Part shown: positions 1-7,103 of the stretch, piece after piece
Layout: each line of letters begins with the position of its first letter
Position numbering within the stretch: position 1 is the first letter of the stretch
Assembly (NCBI RefSeq): GCF_042852765.1
Contig: NZ_AP031414.1
Length of the DNA: 64,000 bases
Source of the DNA: Schaedlerella glycyrrhizinilytica_A
GTDB taxonomy: Bacteria > Bacillota > Clostridia > Lachnospirales > Lachnospiraceae
Direction: 5' to 3' (one strand)
Made by a program: the position numbers and the translations under genes
The notes under the pieces: generated by a model
Seen by the model: the letters and a program-made list of their open reading frames with translations, nothing else
Told to the model about the DNA's origin: nothing
The model's database searches: none

Positions 1-302
1 ATTTCGAGATTTTCCGTTCCTGTCAGATTGGGATAAAATCCGGGTGTTTCGATCAGGGCTCCAATCCGTGGATAAAGCTGTTTTTCATGTCCGGTAAGTG
101 TCTGGTCAAACAGCGTGAAAGTTCCGGATGTTGGTGGTGTCAGTCCAAGAAGCATTTTCATCAGTGTTGTTTTTCCGGCGCCGTTGCGTCCGAGCAGTCC
201 ATAGATACTGCCTTTTTTAATATGAAGATTTACGTTGCTTACGGCAAGTTGACTTCTGTATTTTTTCGTCAGCTGTTTTGTTTCAATAATAAATGATTCC
301 AT
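1..302 (-). CDS. ABC transporter ATP-binding protein (BcrA-like), 3' part outside window
   Basis: Reading the minus strand from ATG at 302 gives about 100 residues beginning MESFIIETKQLTKKY, with a Walker A motif GRNGAGKTT near residue 39 and the run LIETPGFYPNLTGTENL. The pattern MKMLLGLTPPTSG is typical of the ATPases of bacitracin/lantibiotic-type exporters, so an ATPase energising a drug or peptide exporter is likely. The signature and Walker B motifs lie beyond the window edge. An AAGGAG ribosome binding site sits 8 bases before the start. A perfect 18-bp dyad at 329-346 lies in the upstream region and could be its operator. The permease partner is not in the window. The family call is secure; the substrate is unknown. 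Confidence 0.88.
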   Translation of the reverse strand, partial: MESFIIETKQLTKKYRSQLAVSNVNLHIKKGSIYGLLGRNGAGKTTLMKMLLGLTPPTSGTFTLFDQTLTGHEKQLYPRIGALIETPGFYPNLTGTENLE

Positions 303-328
303 AATCGGCTCCTTTACATGATCGTTTG

Positions 329-346
329 AGTGTTTATCAAAACACT
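329..346. promoter_or_regulatory. Perfect dyad, candidate operator
   Basis: AGTGTTT-ATCA-AAACACT is a 7+7 inverted repeat with a 4-base centre, 27 bases upstream of the ABC ATPase start and 170 bases upstream of the GH3 start. Its size and symmetry fit a dimeric TetR- or GntR-type repressor site, but no regulator gene is adjacent in the window. The function is inferred. Confidence 0.4.
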
Positions 347-514
347 AACGTCTCTTTTTAAATTTTTTATAAATTTCCGGTCAGAAAAGGAAAAATCCTT
401 AATTTAGATATGAAAACACGAATTTTTATATAGGTTCCAACGAAGTTCTATTCTATAATAAAGTACCAAAGTGAGAAAATGATGCACAGAGATGTATACA
501 AGGGAGGTATTGCG

Positions 515-3025
515 ATGCGATATGACGCATTTCATCCGGGACAGGTATGGCTGGACACGGAGAAAACAGAGATGTATGAGAAATATTTAGATCCGACACT
601 GTCTGCGGAAGAGCGGGCGGACGATCTGTTAGCGAAAATGAGTTTGGACGAAAAATTTGCGCAGACACAGTGTGGATTTGCGGAGCGGCTTTTGGAAAAC
701 GGAGCGTATCCGTATGGGATGGGGCAGGTTTCCTGTCTGTTTGCGAGCATGCTGAAAACACTGGACGAGGGGGAAACTGTGATCGGGGAATTGCAGAAAC
801 GGATCATGGAGGCAAGCCCGTATCATATCCCGGCAATTTTCCATGTGGAGACGGCAACCGGATCTTTGCTTCCGGAAGCAACTAATTTCCCGATCGAGTT
901 GGCACAGGCTTCCACATGGGATCCGGAACTGGAAAAGAGGATGGGAAAAGCAATCGGAAAACAAACCCGCGCAGCCGGAATCCATCAGGGATTGGCGCCG
1001 GTACTGGATCTTTGCAGAGATTCCCGGTTTGGGCGGCAGGGGGAGACGTTTGGTGAAGACGGAACTTTGGCGGCGGCGATGGGATCTGCTTATGTACAGG
1101 GGCTGCAGAATGACGGGAATGTCAAGGACGGAATTTTTGCGTGTGCAAAACATTTTCTTGGATTTATGAGCGGAATGGGAGGGATCCATGCGGCAAAAAC
1201 GACAACGAATCCGCGGGAAATCCGGGAAGTGTATGCGAAACCATTTCAGGCGGCGGTTACGGAAGCGAAAATCGGAAGTGTGATGAATGCGTATTCCAGC
1301 TATGATGGGATGCCGGCAGGTGGAAGCCGGGGGCTTCTGACAGATCTTTTGCGTGGGGAAATGAAGTTTGACGGAACGGTGATCGCCGATTATTCTTCGA
1401 TCAGCCAGCTTCATACAAATCACCGTGTGGCAGAATCTATGGAAGAAGCCGGAGAGATTGCCATGCGCGCCGGGATGGATGTAGAGCTGCCGCAGGTGGA
1501 GTCCTTTAATGAGGATTTGAAAGCCAGATTTGCAAAAGGCGAAGCGGACATGGCGATTTTGGATCAGGCAGTCAGAAGAATACTGATCCACAAATTCCGT
1601 CTTGGATTATTTGAAAATCCATTTCCGATGGAAAAGGAAGAGCGGGATGCGGTCATACAAGAGAAAGAGGCGCAGGCGATCAGCAGAAATATGGCGAGAG
1701 AAGCAATGATCCTGCTGAAAAACGACGGAGTACTTCCATTGAAAAATGCAGCGGAACAGGACAGAAAGGAAAATTCCGGAAAGAAGAAAAAAGTATCGGT
1801 GATCGGGTGGCACGGAGGAACAACCCGGGCAGTTATGGGATGCTACATGTACATTGCGAGAATTGAAAATTCTCTCGGTGGCGTTAACACAATGGCAGGA
1901 ATCGAGGGAAGTGATAATGCCATGAAAGAAAAAGTTCCGACAGAAACCTATCCGGGAAGTAAGATATTGATGGAACATCCGCAGACAGACACACTGATCC
2001 GCAAATGTTATCCGGGAATCCACAGTCTCTATGAAGAACTAAAAGAGCGCTGTCCGGACTGGGATGTGCAGTATGCTTACGGATATCCGCAGGCTGGAAA
2101 TGACACGTTGTATTTTGAGGAAGCATTGAAACTGGCGGCGGAATCCGACCTTGTGATCGTGACGTTAGGTGGAAAATACGGATGGAATACCGGATGCACG
2201 ATGGGAGAGGGAATTGATTCGATGGATATCCGGATCCCGGAATGTCAGGAGCTGTTTTTGCGTGAACTTGCAAACTTGGGAAAACCGACAGTAGGGGTAC
2301 ATTTTGACGGACGTCCGGTGAGCAGTGATGCGGCGGATGAGACGCTAAATGCGCTGATCGAAGCATGGACGCCGGGGCGTTACGGCGCGGAAGCGGTTGC
2401 GGATGTACTGCTCGGCGCTTATAATCCGGCAGGAAGACTTCCGGTCAGTATTGCGCTGAATGCAGGGCAGATCCCGGTTTATTACAGTCATGAACGGGGC
2501 AGCAGTTATCACGCGGGCGAAAGCATCGGATTTCAGGATTATGCCGATGGATCTCATAAGCCGCGGTATTGCTTCGGATACGGACTTTCCTATACCGAGT
2601 TTGTATATGAAAGTATGGAGATTGTCAAAAAAGAAATCGATCCGTTCGAGTCATGGAAGATTGATGTGACTGTAAAAAATGCAGGAAATGTGGACGGAGA
2701 AGAGGTCGTTCAACTGTATATGAGCGATGAATATGCATCGATGACCCGTCCGGTGAAAGAACTGGTTGGCTTCAAACGAGTGAAGATCAGGGCTGGAGAA
2801 TGTGCAAAAGTACGGTTTGAAGTTGCTCCGAGCCAGATGGCATTTTTGGATGAGAATATGCGGTGGAAGATTGAGAGAGGATCGTTTATCGTGCAGGCGG
2901 CGGCATCCAGTGAAGATGTGAAGATAGAAGACCGACTGTATGTGAAAGAAAATGCGTTTGTAGATGGGGCACAACGAAGTTTTTATGCAAAAGCAGAGAT
3001 GGAAAGAAATCCGTCGGATCTATAA
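515..3025 (+). CDS. Glycoside hydrolase family 3 beta-glucosidase/beta-xylosidase-type enzyme
   Basis: An 836-residue exo-acting glycosidase of family GH3 that would release terminal beta-linked sugars from oligosaccharides. There is no signal peptide, so it should act in the cytoplasm on imported sugars. The N-terminal barrel contains the KHF substrate-binding motif and DGTVIADYSS, whose Asp292 is the expected nucleophile. It is followed by the alpha/beta sandwich (REAMILLKNDGVLPLK) and a C-terminal fibronectin type III-like domain (VTVKNAGNVDGEEVVQLY). I chose the ATG at 515 because GGGAGG lies 8 bases upstream; an ATG 36 bases earlier has no such site. It is monocistronic in this window, with a long inverted repeat downstream. 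The exact sugar specificity cannot be read from the sequence. Confidence 0.93.
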   Translation: MRYDAFHPGQVWLDTEKTEMYEKYLDPTLSAEERADDLLAKMSLDEKFAQTQCGFAERLLENGAYPYGMGQVSCLFASMLKTLDEGETVIGELQKRIMEASPYHIPAIFHVETATGSLLPEATNFPIELAQASTWDPELEKRMGKAIGKQTRAAGIHQGLAPVLDLCRDSRFGRQGETFGEDGTLAAAMGSAYVQGLQNDGNVKDGIFACAKHFLGFMSGMGGIHAAKTTTNPREIREVYAKPFQAAVTEAKIGSVMNAYSSYDGMPAGGSRGLLTDLLRGEMKFDGTVIADYSSISQLHTNHRVAESMEEAGEIAMRAGMDVELPQVESFNEDLKARFAKGEADMAILDQAVRRILIHKFRLGLFENPFPMEKEERDAVIQEKEAQAISRNMAREAMILLKNDGVLPLKNAAEQDRKENSGKKKKVSVIGWHGGTTRAVMGCYMYIARIENSLGGVNTMAGIEGSDNAMKEKVPTETYPGSKILMEHPQTDTLIRKCYPGIHSLYEELKERCPDWDVQYAYGYPQAGNDTLYFEEALKLAAESDLVIVTLGGKYGWNTGCTMGEGIDSMDIRIPECQELFLRELANLGKPTVGVHFDGRPVSSDAADETLNALIEAWTPGRYGAEAVADVLLGAYNPAGRLPVSIALNAGQIPVYYSHERGSSYHAGESIGFQDYADGSHKPRYCFGYGLSYTEFVYESMEIVKKEIDPFESWKIDVTVKNAGNVDGEEVVQLYMSDEYASMTRPVKELVGFKRVKIRAGECAKVRFEVAPSQMAFLDENMRWKIERGSFIVQAAASSEDVKIEDRLYVKENAFVDGAQRSFYAKAEMERNPSDL

Positions 3026-3041
3026 TTTTCTGATCTCCGGG

Positions 3042-3085
3042 ATACCTAAAACGAACACTGTTTTAAAAGTGTTTGCTTTGGGTAT
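3042..3085. repeat. Long imperfect inverted repeat (hairpin)
   Basis: The arms ATACCTAAAACGAACACT (3042-3059) and AGTGTTTGCTTTGGGTAT (3068-3085) pair almost throughout, with wobbles and one mismatch, around an 8-base loop. It lies 16 bases after the GH3 stop codon and could be a terminator, but no T-run follows on the plus strand. It may instead protect the 3' end of the mRNA or be a regulator site for the small ORF that follows. Confidence 0.5.
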
Positions 3086-3150
3086 ACTAGTACAACGAAT
3101 ATATCAAAAATCTGGTATTCGTTATATTAGGAAAAAGGAGAATGCAGGAG

Positions 3151-3330
3151 ATGTCTAAAACAGAAAATTGTCACAGACCGAAAAACATGCCGGGAAGAAC
3201 AAATCCGGCGAAACTGACAGATCAGGAAAAGTCCGATAGAATGATCGAGATTCCGCTATCCACACAGACGGATGCGTCAAATGTGATTCCGGATGAAGTG
3301 CCGAGGCACGATGGACCGGGCGGGGAATAA
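3151..3330 (+). CDS. Small hypothetical protein (59 aa)
   Basis: I do not recognise this product. The ORF is hydrophilic, rich in Pro, Asp and Lys, with no membrane segment or cysteine pair. GAAAAAGGAG at 3131-3140 is spaced about 10 bases from the ATG at 3151; an ATG at 3142 is too close to that site. A second dyad, ACGAATA (3095-3101) with TATTCGT (3116-3122), lies upstream. The ORF is short and the coding call is moderate. It ends just before a hairpin shared with the convergent XRE regulator gene. Confidence 0.4.
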   Translation: MSKTENCHRPKNMPGRTNPAKLTDQEKSDRMIEIPLSTQTDASNVIPDEVPRHDGPGGE

Positions 3331-3357
3331 AAGAATCGAGACAACGCATGAGATTGT

Positions 3358-3380
3358 GATGGGACGATTTACGTCCCATC
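3358..3380. terminator. Hairpin between convergent small ORF and XRE gene
   Basis: GATGGGACG and CGTCCCATC form a perfect 9-bp stem with loop ATTTA. The stem runs into the stop codon of the minus-strand regulator gene. It suits a bidirectional terminator by position, although neither side has a strong T-run. Confidence 0.5.
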
Positions 3381-3697
3381 TATGATCTGATCTTTCCTAG
3401 ATCCCGAATGATCACGGCGAGACAGTGGAGCTGTTCTGCGTTCAGCAGTTTTAAGTCATCCATGATCGCTGAGATACAGGCGGGATCTTTTTCTGTTGTT
3501 GAAAAAAATTGTTCCGGTGAGATATTAAAATAGTCGCATATATTAAAGAAGACCGGAATAGAAGGATATGCCTGCCGGTTTTCGATATGGTTGATATAGC
3601 CGGAATTTTGACCGAGCGACAAACTCATATCCCTCGCAGATACTCCTTTCTGAATACGCAATTCCGATAAGCGTTTCGCAAAATCATTTTCGTACAA
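3380..3697 (-). CDS. XRE-family helix-turn-helix transcriptional regulator
   Basis: A small DNA-binding regulator of about 105 residues. The HTH_3 fold is seen in FAKRLSELRIQKGVSARDMS and in GQNSGYINHIENRQAYPS; a short C-terminal helix region follows. It is probably an autoregulator or a regulator of nearby genes. The start is uncertain. A TTG at 3697 has AGGGGTGAG 4-12 bases upstream, while the in-frame ATG at 3718 has no ribosome binding site, so I prefer the TTG. A TATAAT at 3750-3755 on the minus strand may be its -10. It stands at the edge of the scarred accessory patch, but no specific target is evident. Confidence 0.85.
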   Translation of the reverse strand: MYENDFAKRLSELRIQKGVSARDMSLSLGQNSGYINHIENRQAYPSIPVFFNICDYFNISPEQFFSTTEKDPACISAIMDDLKLLNAEQLHCLAVIIRDLGKIRS

Positions 3698-3769
3698 AAT
3701 CTCACCCCTCTGGTACATTTAAAATCATTTTTCGTATGTATATATCACATTATAAATCACGCAATGGTA

Positions 3770-3912
3770 CAAAATATGATATTAAAAAGTATATTTTATC
3801 GACAATGCAACAATATAAAGCATATGATGATGTCAAAAAGTGTAGAAAAATGTAAAAAAACTAATGAGGGAAACACGTTTCATGAAAAGGAACTTGAGGA
3901 AGCGGGGGGATG
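3770..3912 (+). pseudogene. Fossil copy of the glycan-operon leader and first gene
   Basis: Bases 3835-3888 match 5834-5887 (the leader and start codon of the GT4 gene at 5880) with one substitution and one gap. Looser similarity continues upstream to about 3770. After ATGAAAA this copy does not continue as the start of the gene. It continues as a match to an internal stretch at 6015-6041: FHEKELEEAG here against FDEKELERAG there. The junction falls in a GTTTNATGAAAA microhomology present in both places. This indicates a paralogous operon start that lost about 135 bp and then all downstream sequence. A 60-aa ORF at 3764-3946 spans it but is not a plausible gene. Confidence 0.75.
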
Positions 3913-4080
3913 CAGAGATAAATCTAAGCCTCTTTTAGGCAATTGAACGATGCGTACAGAGACGTACGCGGAGCGAAAGCAACAACAAAGAGACTTAGAT
4001 CTGCTCTTCATCGGCTGTTTTCGCTTTGCACACTGACGATATCATAAGTCAAATGAAAAAGCCGAGTCTGTAACTATTAT
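3913..4080. other. Structured non-coding stretch upstream of the Abi gene
   Basis: No coding signal is visible between the fossil leader and the Abi promoter. Several pairings can be drawn: AATCTAAGCCTCTTT (3920-3934) with AAAGAGACTTAGAT (3987-4000) enclosing GCGTAC/GTACGC (3952-3957 and 3964-3969); a competing small hairpin GCCT/AGGC; and a separate stem of CGGCT (4012-4016) with AGCCG near 4070. The nested and competing stems suggest a folded RNA or a remnant of a mobile element. I cannot match it to a named RNA family. Confidence 0.35.
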
Positions 4081-4158
4081 GTTATGTATGACAAATAGAT
4101 ACCACAAGGAACAAAGGGGAGTGGTTGACTTTTTGACTGATTTTTTACAAAAGAAATC

Positions 4159-4186
4159 TTGACAGTAACTTAAAAAATTGTATAAT
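4159..4186 (+). promoter_or_regulatory. Strong sigma-A promoter of the Abi gene
   Basis: A consensus -35 TTGACA (4159-4164) and a consensus -10 TATAAT (4181-4186) are separated by 16 bases. Transcription should begin near 4192-4195, just before the CCCACC hairpin. It is the best consensus promoter in the window. Confidence 0.85.
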
Positions 4187-4192
4187 AGTATT

Positions 4193-4246
4193 AACAGAAC
4201 CCACCACGCCTCTGATTTTTCATGCGCAACCCGGTGGGACTTTTTC
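4193..4246 (+). ncRNA. Candidate hairpin RNA (attenuator or RNA antitoxin) in the Abi leader
   Basis: Directly after the predicted transcription start, CCCACC (4200-4205) pairs with GGTGGG (4233-4238). An inner CGC/GCG stem (4207-4209 with 4224-4226) encloses a U-rich loop. ACTTTTTC follows, so the unit has the form of an intrinsic terminator that would release an RNA of about 50 nt, with read-through producing the Abi mRNA. AbiF-type HEPN proteins have been reported to be paired with a non-coding RNA and proposed as relatives of Cas13 ancestors. That this hairpin is such an RNA is my inference from its position and fold. Confidence 0.5.
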
Positions 4247-4264
4247 ATTTATGGGGAGGTTTTT

Positions 4265-5173
4265 ATGTATCAGTATCCCAAACAAATATTAACAATAGAA
4301 CAACAAGTGCAATCTTATATAGATGCAGGAATGGAGATTTCATCTCATGAAAATGTAGAGACGGCATTAAAATCTGTTGGATTTTATCGTTTGCGTGGAT
4401 ATTCGTTTCATTTGTACGATAATGTTGCGAAGAAATATGTTCCGGGAACGAGGTTTGAAGATATTTTAAGGTTGTATCAATTTGATCAGGAATTATCTGC
4501 TTTAGTTTTTTCGATGATTTCTAAGATTGAGGTGGCTTTGAGAGTACGATTAGTGGAAGCGTTACTCATACACGGAGAACCACTTGTTTTGCAGGATTCA
4601 TCGATCTTTAAAGAGAAAAAACTGTATTGGCAGAATATGTCTACAGTAGCGTCAGAAATCGCTCGTTCTAATGATGTGTTTATCAAACATAATTTTGATA
4701 AGCATGATGGAGAGGTGCCTGTATGGGCAGCTGTTGAAGTTCTTTCATTTGGTACGCTATCGAAGATAATTAAGAATTTGAAAACAGGTATTGGAAGTTC
4801 GTATTCTATATTGGCGGCTAATTACCAATATAAATCGAAAAAAGGAAATCAGGTAAATCCATCACAGAAAATGCTTGCCTCATGGATACAGGGCGTTTCA
4901 GTGTTGCGTAATATGTGTGCGCATAATTCCAGAATTTACAATCGCACAATACATACGACGCCGGAAATTTTGGATGCAGATAAAGTTACGCCACCACCGG
5001 CACACAATGGTTTGTATCAAATCTTACTGGCGATGAAGTATCTGCGTTCATCTGACGAGGAATGGACAGTATTCGCAGATGCCTTAGACAAGCTGATCCA
5101 AAATAATATTGGTGTAATTAGTCTTACAGCAATGAATCTTCCAACAGATTGGAAAACACATCTAAGTGTATAA
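4265..5173 (+). CDS. Abi_2 family protein (AbiD/AbiF-like HEPN abortive-infection effector)
   Basis: A 302-residue protein of the Abi_2 family, which includes the lactococcal phage-abortive proteins AbiD and AbiF. The N-terminal signature VGFYRLRGYSFHLY is family-typical. The C-terminal half carries R215-NMCA-H220, the R-X4-H pattern of HEPN ribonucleases, followed by NSRIYNR. By family knowledge it would be a latent RNase that halts growth during phage infection. GGGGAGG is 5 bases before the ATG at 4265. The frame is open further upstream, but that part is the leader hairpin. It is alone on its transcript and closed by two hairpins. It sits between two copies of the glycan-operon leader, which marks it as accessory DNA. 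Confidence 0.9.
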   Translation: MYQYPKQILTIEQQVQSYIDAGMEISSHENVETALKSVGFYRLRGYSFHLYDNVAKKYVPGTRFEDILRLYQFDQELSALVFSMISKIEVALRVRLVEALLIHGEPLVLQDSSIFKEKKLYWQNMSTVASEIARSNDVFIKHNFDKHDGEVPVWAAVEVLSFGTLSKIIKNLKTGIGSSYSILAANYQYKSKKGNQVNPSQKMLASWIQGVSVLRNMCAHNSRIYNRTIHTTPEILDADKVTPPPAHNGLYQILLAMKYLRSSDEEWTVFADALDKLIQNNIGVISLTAMNLPTDWKTHLSV

Positions 5174-5206
5174 ATGCAGCGGAAATGCATAAAATAGTAG
5201 AGCAGA

Positions 5207-5273
5207 CCTAACCAAGCATTTTGAGCTCAAACCGGTTAGGCTTTCGGCGAAGTGTTACGATAAGCACTTCGCC
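5207..5273 (+). terminator. Double hairpin after the Abi gene
   Basis: The first stem is CCTAACC (5207-5213) with GGTTAGG (5234-5240), with an inner TTTGAGCTCAAA palindrome. The second stem is GGCGAAGTG (5246-5254) with CACTTCGCC (5265-5273), both perfect. They lie 34 bases after the stop codon. T-runs are weak, so this is a probable terminator pair. Confidence 0.6.
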
Positions 5274-5311
5274 ATTTGTTGAAAGAGGGATATTTTTATA
5301 TAGTTAGCTCT

Positions 5312-5637
5312 CTAATACATATTTTCGAGTGTCACCAAAGTAACAAGTTCATCCAGTCTTATTTTTTCATTACGGTATTTGCAGGAGCAAATGATATATT
5401 CATATCCGTCTGTCGGCATACCGACGATATCAATTTGAACTTGCTTTTTTGTTTGATGATCAGTTCTCGACCATCGACTGATCTGATTTAATTCGATCGG
5501 AAGAGGATCAATATAATATAGAAGATATTCTTTACACATTTCTTCAAATGTAAGTCCCATATAATCTGATAAATGTCGTTTTACTGCGTTAGGATAAGTT
5601 TTTGCAATTCTACCAGAAACCCAACTTTTGTTGTAAT
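5312..5637 (-). pseudogene. Remnant of a DUF234-domain ATPase (C-terminal fragment)
   Basis: On the minus strand the frame reads from about 5637 through SGRIAKTYPNAVKRHLSDYM and GLTFEEMCKEYLL to QVQIDIVGMPTDGYEYIICSCKYRNEKI and a stop at 5312. This is the C-terminal DUF234 region of the archaeal-type AAA ATPases often found next to mobile DNA. The family pattern is YPN, then YMGLxFEExCKEYL, then EIDIV, then ECKYRN. The P-loop half is missing and a TGA closes the frame just upstream. An ATG at 5560 gives an 82-aa ORF but no complete domain. It is decayed and not expected to function. Confidence 0.75.
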
Positions 5638-5794
5638 TTCATTAAAACGTGAGGCGCTTTCAGCTATTGTGATTACTATATTTTGAACTTTAAATAAGGT
5701 CAAGAATCTTTCAAATGAAAGCAAAAAGATCATGATGATTTTGTGTATATGATTTATAATAGCACATTTTTTATACAAATATGATTTTAAATAT

Positions 5795-5823
5795 CACGTT
5801 TTATGGGGGGGGGCAACTATAAT
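5795..5823 (+). promoter_or_regulatory. Candidate promoter with G9 tract in the spacer, glycan operon
   Basis: A consensus -10 TATAAT lies at 5818-5823. The 17 bases upstream of it contain nine consecutive G residues (5805-5813) in otherwise AT-rich DNA, and the -35 position (CACGTT) is poor. Slippage of the G tract would change the -35/-10 spacing. This could switch the operon that begins at 5880. The fossil copy near 3790-3830 lacks the G tract at the matching place. Confidence 0.45.
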
Positions 5824-5879
5824 ATATTATGTAAAAAAGTGTAGAAAAATGTAAAAAACTAACGAGGGAAACACGTTTC

Positions 5880-7103
5880 ATGAAAAATATACTGATCCTG
5901 ACGACAGTCAGCGGTTTTTTGAAAAAGTTTGAGATGGAGAATGTCAAAATACTCCAGAGCATGGGATATACGGTACATTATGCAGCAAACATGAATGAAC
6001 AGCACTATCCGTTTGATGAAAAAGAACTCGAAAGGGCGGGGATAAGATTGCATCATATTGATATTGCCAGATCCCCTTATATGCTGAACTATAACATGAA
6101 AGCATTCTGGCAGTTGGCAGCGATTATCAAACAAAATCATATATGCGCGATACATTGTCACACGCCGGTGGGCGGGATGCTTGGGCGGCAGATGGGATGG
6201 TGGTTTCGCAGGAGGCAGCTTCAGATCATCTATACAGCCCATGGTTTTCACTTCTACAAAGGAGCGCCTTTTATCAACAATACAATTTATTATTTTGTGG
6301 AGAGATTTCTCGCACATTTTACAGATCTTCTTGTTGTGATCAATAAGGAAGATTATAAAAATGCGAAGAAATTTCATCTGCGTAAAAATGGAAAAGTCTA
6401 TCATATCCCGGGGATCGGTCTGGATCTGGAACGGTTTTCCCCGCTTACAGAAAAGGAGCGCAGGGAAAAGCGAAAGAAGTTTGGAATTACAGAAGACGAT
6501 TTCTTTCTCGTATCGGTGGGCGAACTAAATGAGAATAAGAATCAGCAGATCATTCTTCGTGCATTGGAGCAGATGAGAAGAGCGGGCAAAGATATTTCCA
6601 AAATCAAATACGGCATCTGTGGGGATGGATTTTTCCGGGAGAAAATAGAGCGGATGATCCAAACGTTGGGACTGGAACACAATGTGCGGATGTTCGGTTA
6701 CTGTATGGATGTACGGGAAATTCTTGGGTGTGCGGATGTGTCGGTTTTTCCGTCCCGGAGAGAGGGGCTTGGAATGGCGGGACTGGAAGCGCTGGCTATG
6801 GAAATCCCGCTTCTTGCCGCAGAAAACCGGGGAACGCGGGAATATTTGAAACCCGGGATCAACGGATATTTCTGTGAGAGTGACAGCGTGTCAAGCTGGA
6901 TCAACGGATTGGAAACCATTCGGAATCTTGCGCCGAACGTCCGGCAGGAAATGAAGCGGATGTGCAGAAAGTCAGCGGAAGTGTTCGGAAAAGAGAATAC
7001 GAATGCCATTATGAAACTGGTATATCAGGATTTAGATAAGAGATTGGAATGTGTAAGAAATGGAAGAAAAGGTGAAGATCAGCGTCATCATGGGGGTGTA
7101 TAA
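5880..7103 (+). CDS. Glycosyltransferase family 4 (GT-B fold), EpsD-like
   Basis: A 407-residue retaining GT-B glycosyltransferase and the first gene of the glycan operon. The N-terminal domain starts MKNILILTTVSGFLKKFEM and contains HCHTPVGGMLGR and YTAHGFHFYKG. The C-terminal nucleotide-sugar domain has LVSVGELNENKNQ, VRMFGYCMDVREIL and the E-x7-E-like region SRREGLGMAGLEALAMEIP. It should add an early sugar to the lipid-linked acceptor at the inner face of the membrane; donor and linkage cannot be inferred. GAGGG about 12 bases upstream is the likely ribosome binding site. A truncated copy of its leader and part of its coding region lies at 3770-3912. It overlaps the next gene by 44 bases. 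Confidence 0.92.
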   Translation: MKNILILTTVSGFLKKFEMENVKILQSMGYTVHYAANMNEQHYPFDEKELERAGIRLHHIDIARSPYMLNYNMKAFWQLAAIIKQNHICAIHCHTPVGGMLGRQMGWWFRRRQLQIIYTAHGFHFYKGAPFINNTIYYFVERFLAHFTDLLVVINKEDYKNAKKFHLRKNGKVYHIPGIGLDLERFSPLTEKERREKRKKFGITEDDFFLVSVGELNENKNQQIILRALEQMRRAGKDISKIKYGICGDGFFREKIERMIQTLGLEHNVRMFGYCMDVREILGCADVSVFPSRREGLGMAGLEALAMEIPLLAAENRGTREYLKPGINGYFCESDSVSSWINGLETIRNLAPNVRQEMKRMCRKSAEVFGKENTNAIMKLVYQDLDKRLECVRNGRKGEDQRHHGGV

